Origin: Paraburkholderia fynbosensis
GTDB lineage: Bacteria; Pseudomonadota; Gammaproteobacteria; Burkholderiales; Burkholderiaceae
Direction: 5' to 3'
NCBI RefSeq assembly: GCF_902859935.1
Contig: NZ_CADIKI010000001.1
Coordinates: 620,001-684,000 of the forward strand
DNA: 64,000 nt
Shown here: positions 54,452 through 62,823 of the stretch, piece after piece
How the letters are laid out: every line of letters starts with the position of its first letter
Numbering within the stretch: the first letter of the stretch is position 1
The notes under the pieces: model-generated
Seen by the model: the letters and a program-made list of their open reading frames with translations, nothing else
What the model was told of the DNA's origin: nothing
The model's database searches: none
Program-made: the position numbers and the translations under genes

Positions 54452-55372
54452 ATGTTCAAAGTTGCCGTTATTGGCGCCTCCGGGCTGGTCGGCCGCGCGC
54501 TCGTCGACGAACTGGCGCGGCAAGCCGGCTGGCAGGTCGTTGCCACGGCGTTCAGCCGGCCGGCTCCAAATAGCGTCGCACTGGACATTCGCGACGCACA
54601 GGCGGTCGAGCAGTTCGTCGAGCACGAAGCCCCGGACGCGCTCGTGATAGCCGCGGCCGAGCGCCGGCCGGATGTGTGCGAGCACAATCCGGCGCTCGCG
54701 CGCGCGCTGAATGTCGATGCGGTGCGCACGCTGGCCGCGGCGGCGCACCGGCGCGGCGCGTGGACCCTGTCGATCTCCACCGACTACGTGTTCGACGGCA
54801 CCCATCCGCCCTATCGGCACGACTCCGCGCCCGCGCCGCTTAACGCGTACGGATGGAGCAAGCTCGAAGGCGAGCGCGCGCTGACCGAGACCACCGACCT
54901 CGGCTGCGTGCTGCGTTTGCCGCTGCTGTATGGCCCGATCGTCAGCTGGGCGGAATCGGCGGTGACGAGTCTCGTGCCGGCGATTGCCGCATCGGCGGCA
55001 TCGGACGCCAAGCCCGCCATGATGGACGCGTGGGCGATCCGCTATCCCACCTTCACGCCGGACGTCGCGTACGTGATCCGGCAAATGCTCGAACGACATG
55101 CGCACGGCGCAGCGATCAACGGCATCGTGCAATGGTCGGGCGACGAACCGATGACCAAGTATGAGATCGCCGTGCGCCTCGCCGAAGCATTGCAGCTCGA
55201 TGCGCATCTGACGCCGCAATCCACCCCGACCGATGCGACGCCTCGTCCGCATAATTGCCATCTGGCGTCGGACCGCCTCGAGGCGCTCGGAATCGGCCGC
55301 CGCACCCCGTTCGATACGGCGATTCGGCACGTGCTGGCCGCGTTTCCTTGGCGCGGCGAGGCACCCGTCTGA
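54452..55372 (+). CDS. RmlD-like NAD(P)-dependent sugar nucleotide reductase
   Basis: 306 residues of the dTDP-4-dehydrorhamnose reductase family. Rossmann motif AVIGASGLVGRALVDELA, catalytic region SISTDYVFDGTHPPY, and the YxxxK pair in LNAYGWSKLEGERALTE. It could reduce a dTDP-sugar or act in another SDR-a reaction such as SAM synthetase regulation (MAT2B-like). No rml neighbours are present. The close spacing suggests co-transcription with copZ. Confidence 0.87.
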   Translation: MFKVAVIGASGLVGRALVDELARQAGWQVVATAFSRPAPNSVALDIRDAQAVEQFVEHEAPDALVIAAAERRPDVCEHNPALARALNVDAVRTLAAAAHRRGAWTLSISTDYVFDGTHPPYRHDSAPAPLNAYGWSKLEGERALTETTDLGCVLRLPLLYGPIVSWAESAVTSLVPAIAASAASDAKPAMMDAWAIRYPTFTPDVAYVIRQMLERHAHGAAINGIVQWSGDEPMTKYEIAVRLAEALQLDAHLTPQSTPTDATPRPHNCHLASDRLEALGIGRRTPFDTAIRHVLAAFPWRGEAPV

Positions 55373-55430
55373 TATTGGGTCAACACCCGAGTCAGGATGC
55401 GGGCGAATATGTCCGCCCTGAGCCCGGCCC

Positions 55431-58400
55431 TCAATGAAAATCGCGGCTCGTCGTGGCCAGCTCGCCAAGCCACTCGCTGTAATCCTCCAGCCGATGGGCG
55501 ACGAGATGGACCACCTCTCCGCGGTTGTTCTTTTTCGCCTGTCCGGTGCGGTTGGCGCTCATCACATTGCCATCACTGCCCATGTTGGCGGCATTGGCCC
55601 GGGCCGTGAGGACGCCGTCGTCGCGTTGCAAGACGCCGTAGACCGCCAGCAGCGATGAACCCAGCAACGCCTTGCGCTGCTTTTCCACCAGCGACGGCCA
55701 GACGATCACGTTGATCGAACCGGTCTCGTCTTCGATAGAAACGAACACCGTGCCGTTTGCCGTGCCCGGCCGCTGCCGCACGGTGACGATGCCGCACGCT
55801 CGCGCCAGCGTGCCGTGCCGGCATGCGGCAAGTTCGGCCGCCGTGCGAAAGCGCTGCTGCGCGAGGCGCGCACGCAGCAGCGCGAGCGGATGACGATTGA
55901 GCGTGAGTCCGAGGCTCCCGTAATCGTCGACGATCTCGCGGCTTTCCGTTGCGCGCGGCAACGCCAGCGGCGCTTCGGCGATCGGCGCATCGCGCAGCAG
56001 CTTCGGCACCGTGTGCTGCGCGGTCACGGCCCACCACGCTTCGCGCCGATGGCCCGCGATACTGACGAGCGCATTGGCCGCCGCCAGCGCTTCGAGATCG
56101 CGCCGCGTCAAGGCCGCGCGCCGCGCCAGATCGTCGACGTTGGTAAACGGCGCGTCGTGGCGGGCGGCCATAATGCGCTCGGCGGCCCCTTGCGCGAGTC
56201 CCTTGATCAGCTGCATGCCGATGCGCACCGCCGGGCCGCGCGCGCCATAGGTGTTCGACGGTTGAAACACGCGAGCGGTCAAGCGCTTTGCCGCGCGCCG
56301 GATCGTCCGGCTCACCGTCAGGCGCCGCAAAGACAGATCGCGCAACTGCTGCCCGGACAGTACGGCGTACTGACGATGCAGACAGGTCTCGTCCGGGGAA
56401 ATCCGCCGCCCTTGCTCATCGGGCCGCTCGAATGTCGACTCCCAGTCGCTCAGCGTCACGTCGGGCGGCAATACCTTGACGCCGTGGCGCTTCGCATCCT
56501 GCACGAGTTGCGACGGCGAATAAAATCCCAACGGCTGGCTGTTCAGCAAACCGGCCAGGAAAGCAGCCGGCTCATAGCGCTTCAACCACGCGCTGAGATA
56601 GACGAGCAACGCGAAGCTCGCCGCATGACTCTCCGGAAAACCATACTCGCCGAAACCTTCGATCTGGCTGCAGATGCGGTCGATAAATTCCTGCTCGTAG
56701 CCGCGCTTGAGCATGCGGTCGCTCAAATCCTTCTGATACTTCGCGAGGTTGCCGCTGCGCCGCCATGCGGCCATCGCGCGCCGCAACTGATCGGCCTGCT
56801 CACCGGTGTATTCCGCCGCAACCATCGCCAGGTGCATGACCTGTTCCTGGAAAATCGGCACGCCGAGCGTGCGTTCGAGCACGGGCCGCAACTCGTCCTT
56901 CGCGTAGTCGATCGGTTCGAGGCCCTGCTTGCGGCGCAGATAAGGATGCACCATGCCACCCTGAATCGGCCCCGGCCGCACGATCGCCACTTCGATCACG
57001 AGATCGTAGTACTTGTTCGGTTTCAGGCGCGGCAGCATGCTTTGCTGAGCGCGCGATTCGATCTGGAACACGCCGATCGTGTCGGCATGGCCGCACATCT
57101 CGTAGACGGCGCGATCCTCGCGCGGAATATCCTGCACCCTGAATGTCGGAAAGCCGCGTCTTAACGCGACGAATTCCAGCGCGCGTCGAATCGCCGACAA
57201 CATGCCGAGCGCGAGCACGTCGACTTTCAGCAGCTTGAGCGCATCGATATCATCCTTGTCCCATTCGATCACGCTGCGGTCTTTCATCGTCGCGTTTTCG
57301 ATCGGCACGAGCCGCGACAGCTTGTCTTTCGCGATCACGAAGCCGCCGACATGTTGCGACAGGTGACGCGGAAAACTGCGCAATTCCTGAGTCAGTTGAA
57401 TCAGACGCTGCGTGATGTGCGAGTGGGCGTCGAAGCCCGCTTCGGCCAGATATCGGGCGACCGCATCCGGACCGTCCCACCATTGCTGCGACTTGCTGAT
57501 CCGCTCGATCAACGACACCTCGAGACCCAGCGCCTTGCCGACGTCCTTCAATGCGCTGCGCGCGTGATACGTGATCAGCGATGCCGTCAGCGCGGCCCGA
57601 TGACGCCCGTATTTGGTGTAGATATATTGAATCACCTCTTCGCGGCGCTGATGCTCGAAGTCGACGTCGATATCGGGCGGCTCCTTGCGGGCGCGCGAGA
57701 TGAATCGCTCGATCAGCATGTTCATCCGCACCGGATCGATCTCGGTCACATGCAGGCAGTAGCAGACGATCGAGTTCGCCGCCGACCCTCGCCCCTGGCA
57801 CAGGATGTTTCGGGAACGGGCAAAACTCACGATATCGTGCACCGTCAGAAAATACTTCTCGTATTTCAGATCGGCGATCAATGCCAGTTCGGTCTCGATC
57901 TGCTGGATGCGCTTCAGGTCCATACCGCCCGGCCAGCGCTCCGTTGCACCGGCCATTACCAGCTTGCGCAGATGGCTCGACGGCGACTCGCCGGCGGGAA
58001 CCAGTTCCTGAGGGTACTCGTAGGCGAGATCGTCGAGGGAAAAATGGCATAGCGCGGCGATACGCAGCGTTTCTTCGAGCGTATCGCGCGGATACAGTTT
58101 GCCGAGCCGCTGGCGCGTGCGCATGTGCCGCTCCGCATTCGCCTCGAGCGCGTGGCCGCAGGCCGAGAGCGGTTTGACGAGGCCGATGGCGGTCATCGTG
58201 TCCTGGAGCGGCTTGCGCGAGCGCGTATGCATCAGCACGCCACCTGCCGCGACCAGTGGCAAGCCGCTCGCATTTGAAATCATTCGCAACGCGTCGATCT
58301 GAAGGTCGTCGCTGCCGGTTTGCCACAGTTCGAGTGCGATCCACGCGCGATCAGCCGCGAACGATGCGAGCCAGTGCGCGCAACGCAGTGTGTGCGACAG

Positions 58401-59024
58401 CGTCGCCGTCCGCTGCGGCACGAGTATCAGCACGCAATCGGGCAGACCCTTCAGATGCGTCAGATGAGGCAACGAATCGGTGAAGTCGGAAGGACCGAGG
58501 CGGTAGCTGCCTTTGTCCGCGCGCGAGCGCGCCAACGTGATCAGTTCGGACAGGTTGCCGTAACCGTTGCGGTCGATGGCTAGTGCGACCAGCGTACAGA
58601 AAGGCTCGCCGGTATCGTCGCTCAGGTTGAGTTCGCTGCCGATGATCAGGTGGGGAATGGGTTTTAATGGCTCGTTTTCCGGGGGTTTTTCTGGTGAGGC
58701 CGTTGCCGTTGCCGCGTCGTCTGAAGGTGCTTCCGCTTGCGCCGCCCGGGCCTTCTCCTCGCGCTCCGTCTGCTGGCGCTCCCGTTCCTGTCTGATTTCC
58801 CTTAGCCTCGTGTGGGCACGCACGACGCCCGCGAGCGAGCATTCGTCGGTGATAGCGAGTGCGCTGTAGCCGCGCGACATGGCCTGCTCGACGAGTTCCT
58901 GCGGATGCGAGGCGCCACGCAGAAAGGAGAAATTGCTCAGGCAGTGCAACTCTGCATACGCCGGCAAGTGGGCCGCGGAGGCCTGCTGCGCAAGGCAGGA
59001 TGGCTGGAGCTCGGAAGGGGTCAT
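55431..59024 (-). CDS. dnaE2: error-prone DNA polymerase DnaE2 (ImuC)
   Basis: 1197 residues. N-terminal PHP domain (YAELHCLSNFSFLRGASHPQ), catalytic region with PPDIDVDFEHQRREEVIQYI around residue 450, and IVRPGPIQGGMVHPYLRRKQ. Compared with DnaE1 it lacks the C-terminal tau-binding part and ends with an OB fold. It is the catalytic polymerase of the ImuABC mutasome, bypassing lesions. ATG 59024 is five bases after the imuB stop. An insert of low-complexity Glu/Arg/Ala lies at residues 80-115. Confidence 0.95.
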   Translation of the reverse strand: MTPSELQPSCLAQQASAAHLPAYAELHCLSNFSFLRGASHPQELVEQAMSRGYSALAITDECSLAGVVRAHTRLREIRQERERQQTEREEKARAAQAEAPSDDAATATASPEKPPENEPLKPIPHLIIGSELNLSDDTGEPFCTLVALAIDRNGYGNLSELITLARSRADKGSYRLGPSDFTDSLPHLTHLKGLPDCVLILVPQRTATLSHTLRCAHWLASFAADRAWIALELWQTGSDDLQIDALRMISNASGLPLVAAGGVLMHTRSRKPLQDTMTAIGLVKPLSACGHALEANAERHMRTRQRLGKLYPRDTLEETLRIAALCHFSLDDLAYEYPQELVPAGESPSSHLRKLVMAGATERWPGGMDLKRIQQIETELALIADLKYEKYFLTVHDIVSFARSRNILCQGRGSAANSIVCYCLHVTEIDPVRMNMLIERFISRARKEPPDIDVDFEHQRREEVIQYIYTKYGRHRAALTASLITYHARSALKDVGKALGLEVSLIERISKSQQWWDGPDAVARYLAEAGFDAHSHITQRLIQLTQELRSFPRHLSQHVGGFVIAKDKLSRLVPIENATMKDRSVIEWDKDDIDALKLLKVDVLALGMLSAIRRALEFVALRRGFPTFRVQDIPREDRAVYEMCGHADTIGVFQIESRAQQSMLPRLKPNKYYDLVIEVAIVRPGPIQGGMVHPYLRRKQGLEPIDYAKDELRPVLERTLGVPIFQEQVMHLAMVAAEYTGEQADQLRRAMAAWRRSGNLAKYQKDLSDRMLKRGYEQEFIDRICSQIEGFGEYGFPESHAASFALLVYLSAWLKRYEPAAFLAGLLNSQPLGFYSPSQLVQDAKRHGVKVLPPDVTLSDWESTFERPDEQGRRISPDETCLHRQYAVLSGQQLRDLSLRRLTVSRTIRRAAKRLTARVFQPSNTYGARGPAVRIGMQLIKGLAQGAAERIMAARHDAPFTNVDDLARRAALTRRDLEALAAANALVSIAGHRREAWWAVTAQHTVPKLLRDAPIAEAPLALPRATESREIVDDYGSLGLTLNRHPLALLRARLAQQRFRTAAELAACRHGTLARACGIVTVRQRPGTANGTVFVSIEDETGSINVIVWPSLVEKQRKALLGSSLLAVYGVLQRDDGVLTARANAANMGSDGNVMSANRTGQAKKNNRGEVVHLVAHRLEDYSEWLGELATTSRDFH

Positions 59025-59029
59025 GATGC

Positions 59030-60802
59030 TCAGCCGAACAAACCCTGCAAATACCACTCGCCCTTGATCCGCTCGCGATACACCCAGAACATGTGGCCAC
59101 GATCGTCGGCCGCGACGTAGTAATCACGCTCGACGATATTGCCGTCCCACCACCCCGCTTCAATCCGCTCGGTACGTGTGAGCATTGTCAGCGGCCGGCG
59201 ATAGATCGGCCGCTGGTCGCGCATCATCAGGCGTAGCGGCTTATCGAGCATCCAGAGCGGACGAGGCTGCGCAGGCAACGGGCTATCGGGCAGATCGAGC
59301 GATGACTGAGCGCCGCCTGGTTGGCCCATGGATGTAAGCGCGATTTCAGGATGATTCGATTCGGATGTGCAGGGGGTTGCCCGGGTTGCTTGCCCCGACG
59401 CTTCACCGTCCACGCGCCCCGCCTCTCCGGCAGCGTGGCGCAACTCATCGGTTAGCCAGGTCTTATCCGCTTTGACTTTTGTCCGTCCCTTCACCGGCGA
59501 GCGCTTCTTGCGTGAAAACGCCTGCGCCTCATAGGCATCGACGCGCATTGCCCGCTCTGGGCGATGGTCGTCCTGCACCGACATCTGCAACACGTTCTCC
59601 GGTCCCAACCTCGCGCTCAAGCGCTCGAGCAGACGCGCAATCGAATCGCCATCCGATTCGGGCATGGGAAATAACGTGTCCGACTTCCCGGCATATTCGC
59701 CGATCTGATCAGCAACCAGCTTCAACTCGATGACGGGCGCCGCCAGAACGGTCTGATTCAATTTTTCCCGCAACAGCCAGATCAGATGCTCGGCATCGCG
59801 CGACGGAATCGCCCACGCGACCTTCAGACTCGATGTCTTCGGGGCATGACGGGAAGCCAATTCATGCTCGAGCAGCAACGTATAACCGCTGAGCGCCGCA
59901 TGATGCGCGCTCAACCAGCCGGCCAATTGCACGATCAGTCGACGCGCGGCGAATAGCAACGCATCGGCGTTATCGACTCGCGACGGCAACTCCAGTTGCG
60001 CATGAAACGACGCCGGCGCACGAAACGCTTCACGCGGGTCGGCGCGCGTGCCGTACGCCTGCGCGAGCAGGTCTAAAATCCCGCTGCCGAAACGCCGCAC
60101 GACGCCCGAGCGCGGCAAACGACGCAAATCGGCCAGCGTCGCGCAGCCGACGTGCGCGAACGCATCGCGATGCGCCGGCGCCACCGGCAGCAGCGACACG
60201 GACAAACCATCGAGCACATGCGCGAGCGACGTCTCCTTGATCACATGCCAGCGACGCCCCTGCCGGGCGCAACGTGCCTGCGCCAATAGCCACGCGCCCC
60301 ACGCGGTCGGCGCACAGGCGATGCGCGCCGTATAGCCGAACTCCTTCACCGTGGCCAGCACGCGCGACAACAACGTGCGCAAGCCGCCGAACAACCTCAA
60401 GCCGGAACCGACTTCCAGCAGCAGCGTGTGCGCGTCGGCGAGCGATACTTTCGGCGTGTAGGTCAGCAACGCAAGTGCCATGGCTTCGAATGCCTGAGTT
60501 TCGCGGGTAGCGTCGACGGCCAGCAGCTTGAGTCCTGGCGCCAGCGCCAATGCGTACGAGCGCGAATGGCCCGCATGCACCCCGGCACGCAATGCATCCA
60601 GGTCCGGCATCAGAACGTGCGCATGATCGGCCAATGCATAACAGCGGCGCTCGGCGACACCTGCCGCGGCTTGCGGCTGGCTTGCCTCGCCGTCGCACGG
60701 CTCACACCGATTCGGTTTCGCGGGAAAACCATCCGGAAGCGACGCGAGAGGCTTCACCGCTTCCAGCGACAAGAGTGGCAATGTGACTGCGATCCATAAC
60801 AT
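59030..60802 (-). CDS. imuB: ImuB, Y-family polymerase-like protein lacking catalytic residues
   Basis: 590 residues. It starts MLWIAVTLPLLSLEAVKPLA, where active Y-polymerases carry DxD-type acidic residues; none are present, as expected for ImuB. A palm/finger/little-finger layout follows, and the protein ends GEWYLQGLFG, the typical ImuB end. It links ImuA, the DnaE2 polymerase and the beta clamp. The start overlaps imuA by 101 bases. A variable Ser/Gly-rich stretch is at about 430-500. Confidence 0.93.
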   Translation of the reverse strand: MLWIAVTLPLLSLEAVKPLASLPDGFPAKPNRCEPCDGEASQPQAAAGVAERRCYALADHAHVLMPDLDALRAGVHAGHSRSYALALAPGLKLLAVDATRETQAFEAMALALLTYTPKVSLADAHTLLLEVGSGLRLFGGLRTLLSRVLATVKEFGYTARIACAPTAWGAWLLAQARCARQGRRWHVIKETSLAHVLDGLSVSLLPVAPAHRDAFAHVGCATLADLRRLPRSGVVRRFGSGILDLLAQAYGTRADPREAFRAPASFHAQLELPSRVDNADALLFAARRLIVQLAGWLSAHHAALSGYTLLLEHELASRHAPKTSSLKVAWAIPSRDAEHLIWLLREKLNQTVLAAPVIELKLVADQIGEYAGKSDTLFPMPESDGDSIARLLERLSARLGPENVLQMSVQDDHRPERAMRVDAYEAQAFSRKKRSPVKGRTKVKADKTWLTDELRHAAGEAGRVDGEASGQATRATPCTSESNHPEIALTSMGQPGGAQSSLDLPDSPLPAQPRPLWMLDKPLRLMMRDQRPIYRRPLTMLTRTERIEAGWWDGNIVERDYYVAADDRGHMFWVYRERIKGEWYLQGLFG

Positions 60803-61541
60803 GTTTGACCTCTGCTCCTTGATGGCGGCCGATTCCTTTTTCCGGCAACAAGGCGCTTTGTAAAGGCAGAACGAGACGAAGAGGTTCGGCTAGCGGAGGC
60901 CCGCGACGCTTGAAGATATCGATCGACAGGCCAATCTCCTGCAGCCATTGGCGACGGTTGATCGTCTGCGCATTGGCCGGCAGGAGCGGCGCGCAGATCA
61001 TTCGCAATGGCGCGGGTGAAGATTGCGCGGCCGCCTCGACAGGCCGGACCAAAAATGCCAGCGATGTGGACTCCTGAGCCGCCAATTGCAGGCGCCGGAC
61101 CTTATCGGCACGCGCATTCGGCAGCCACACCAGAACCGCGCCGATGCCGTCCTGCTTCAATGCCTGAGTGGCGGCCCACAGCGCCTGATCTTCATTCGAG
61201 CGTACCCATAAAACGCGCCCGACATCGATACCCCAAGCCCTCAATGCCCCGGCACACGGCTGATAGGGGGGCGACACGAACAGCACATGCCGTTCGGTCT
61301 GCGTCGTAAGCTGGCGGAGTGAATGGGCCAGCAAGCGTATTTCTCCTACACCACCATGCTCGATCAGTAATTCCGTCAGACCACCTGCCGACCAGCCTTG
61401 TCCCGGCAACAACCGATCCAGGGCGGCATAGCCGCTGGAAATCACGCGCGAGTCCGCTTCGGCAAGCTCGTTGCCCTGCCACACCTGACGCCGCAATTGC
61501 GACGACAGCGCGGTCGTCGCAAGCTGAATCGCTGCTGCCAT
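60702..61541 (-). CDS. imuA: ImuA, RecA/SulA-like translesion accessory protein
   Basis: 279 residues. SGYAALDRLLPGQGWSAGGL with TELLIEHGGVGEIRLLAHSL is the degenerate RecA-like core with a poor Walker A. It is the first gene of the imuA-imuB-dnaE2 cassette. ATG 61541 lies 71 bases downstream of a perfect LexA box. The frame extends upstream to 61715 but crosses the box. The 3' 101 bases overlap imuB in another frame. Confidence 0.91.
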   Translation of the reverse strand: MAAAIQLATTALSSQLRRQVWQGNELAEADSRVISSGYAALDRLLPGQGWSAGGLTELLIEHGGVGEIRLLAHSLRQLTTQTERHVLFVSPPYQPCAGALRAWGIDVGRVLWVRSNEDQALWAATQALKQDGIGAVLVWLPNARADKVRRLQLAAQESTSLAFLVRPVEAAAQSSPAPLRMICAPLLPANAQTINRRQWLQEIGLSIDIFKRRGPPLAEPLRLVLPLQSALLPEKGIGRHQGAEVKHVMDRSHIATLVAGSGEASRVASGWFSRETESV

Positions 61542-61612
61542 AGACACGCTCTTTGAATAGGGAATGCTCCGCCCTGCCCGGCATTGAGCAAGGCATAAGG
61601 CGACCGACGATA

Positions 61613-61628
61613 CTGTATATTTATACAG
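61613..61628 (-). promoter_or_regulatory. LexA (SOS) box of imuA-imuB-dnaE2
   Basis: CTGTATATTTATACAG is a consensus CTGT-N8-ACAG LexA site, extended to a 20-base dyad (61611-61630). It lies 71 bases before imuA. DNA damage would relieve repression of the whole cassette. Confidence 0.93.
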
Positions 61629-61706
61629 TATTTTGAGATGAATGTTAAGGCGCGCAGTAGAGGGGATGTCGGCAGAAGCCGCCCTACGGTGCGAGAGGAG
61701 CAGGTA

Positions 61707-61735
61707 GCCGACCATCCCGCATTGTGGGATTGTCG
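61707..61735. other. hairpin between imuA promoter and the glycosyltransferase gene
   Basis: CCGAC-ATCCC pairs with GGGAT-GTCGG around a seven-base loop with one mismatch. It may end transcription of the minus-strand glycosyltransferase gene ahead of the SOS promoter. It has no T run. Confidence 0.4.
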
Positions 61736-61909
61736 GCGGGACTACACGCCGGGCTTAGGGCAGAGCGGCGTATCAGGTGGCAAATGAGAGGGTCAGAACT
61801 GCGAGCACTGACGCAGGCGCCGGTACCGCTCATGTCATCGATAAGGGATGTCGATCACAGAGCCGCTCGCCTCCGGCAATGTTACCGTCGGCTTGGGCCA
61901 AAACGGACA

Positions 61910-62677
61910 CTATTCTGGACGCAGCGAACTCGACGCACTTTTGTGCATCAACGAGCGATAAAAATTGCGATCCTGTTCTTCCATTGGAAAGTCTTCCAGA
62001 CTGAACGAGGTGCTGAGCTCAGGGGCCTTCAAATAACCTCGCTTTGTCACCGTGTTGTGCGCCCCTATCAAAGCAAGGTGTACATTTTTAATGTCGGAGT
62101 GCTGAAGAATACGATCCTGGCAAATAAATGCAGGCTCCTCACCGAAACGCGCGTGCTCGTCGTAACGCCGCGATTCGAGCACATGCGCCTTGTAGCAAAG
62201 GACCGCGTTGCAGCTCATATGCTCACGCACTGCCGGTACGAACAATACGCGTTGTCCACGTGGTTCGAAATACCAGTCCGCTCCTGAGCCCGCAAAACAG
62301 GCTTCATTCTGCAATAGCAAGGTAGCCATGTCATAAAGGTAATCCGGGCCGTACCAGTCATCGTCATCCATGCTACAGATGATGTCCGCACCCCACTCTT
62401 TTGCCGAATCGTTGAGCCAATTGCGTTTGGCACCCAACGGTCGCACGTCATCCACCCATGTATAACTTACGTCTCTGTCACCTGCACAACAGTATTCGTG
62501 GCGGCTGGCTTCATCACTATCATCAAGTACAAACCAGCGCAGCGCCCGAAACGGATTTCTCTGCGCATGAAAATAACGGATTGTCTGCCCGATAAGTAAC
62601 TCGCGATTTCGTGTTGGCGTCACCACCGCGACCCGAAGCGTATCGATCGAGGCGTCCAGGTGATGGTAGAGCATCAT
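61910..62677 (-). CDS. family 2-like glycosyltransferase
   Basis: 255 residues. VAVVTPTRNRELLIGQTIRY is the nucleotide-sugar binding start and IICSMDDDDWYGPDYLYDMA holds the DxD metal motif of GT-A enzymes. Start ATG 62677 has GGAGAG upstream; a second ATG at 62674 is adjacent. It lies just downstream of the FG-GAP/RTX protein on the same strand and may glycosylate it or a surface glycan, as inference. It ends with a Ser-rich C terminus. Confidence 0.85.
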   Translation of the reverse strand: MMLYHHLDASIDTLRVAVVTPTRNRELLIGQTIRYFHAQRNPFRALRWFVLDDSDEASRHEYCCAGDRDVSYTWVDDVRPLGAKRNWLNDSAKEWGADIICSMDDDDWYGPDYLYDMATLLLQNEACFAGSGADWYFEPRGQRVLFVPAVREHMSCNAVLCYKAHVLESRRYDEHARFGEEPAFICQDRILQHSDIKNVHLALIGAHNTVTKRGYLKAPELSTSFSLEDFPMEEQDRNFYRSLMHKSASSSLRPE

Positions 62678-62730
62678 ATTTCTCTCCACAGCTTTTCGAA
62701 TTTCCAGAGAACGTCGACTCAAATGTGAAA

Positions 62731-62763
62731 AAGGCGATGCGCGCGAACGCGGCATCGCCTTTG
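62731..62763 (-). terminator. terminator behind the FG-GAP/RTX gene
   Basis: On the minus strand AGGCGATGC pairs with GCATCGCCT, followed by a T run toward lower coordinates. It separates the large protein from the glycosyltransferase gene. Confidence 0.72.
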
Positions 62764-62823
62764 ATTTTCCAGACTATGGACAGTCGTCAGGGCTCTCGCC
62801 CATCCGACTGTCCGCGCCTGGCG

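Noticed and set aside
61638..61787. 49-codon plus-strand frame starting ten bases after the LexA box
   Set aside because: No ribosome-binding site and no recognisable sequence; the hairpin at 61707-61735 explains part of it.
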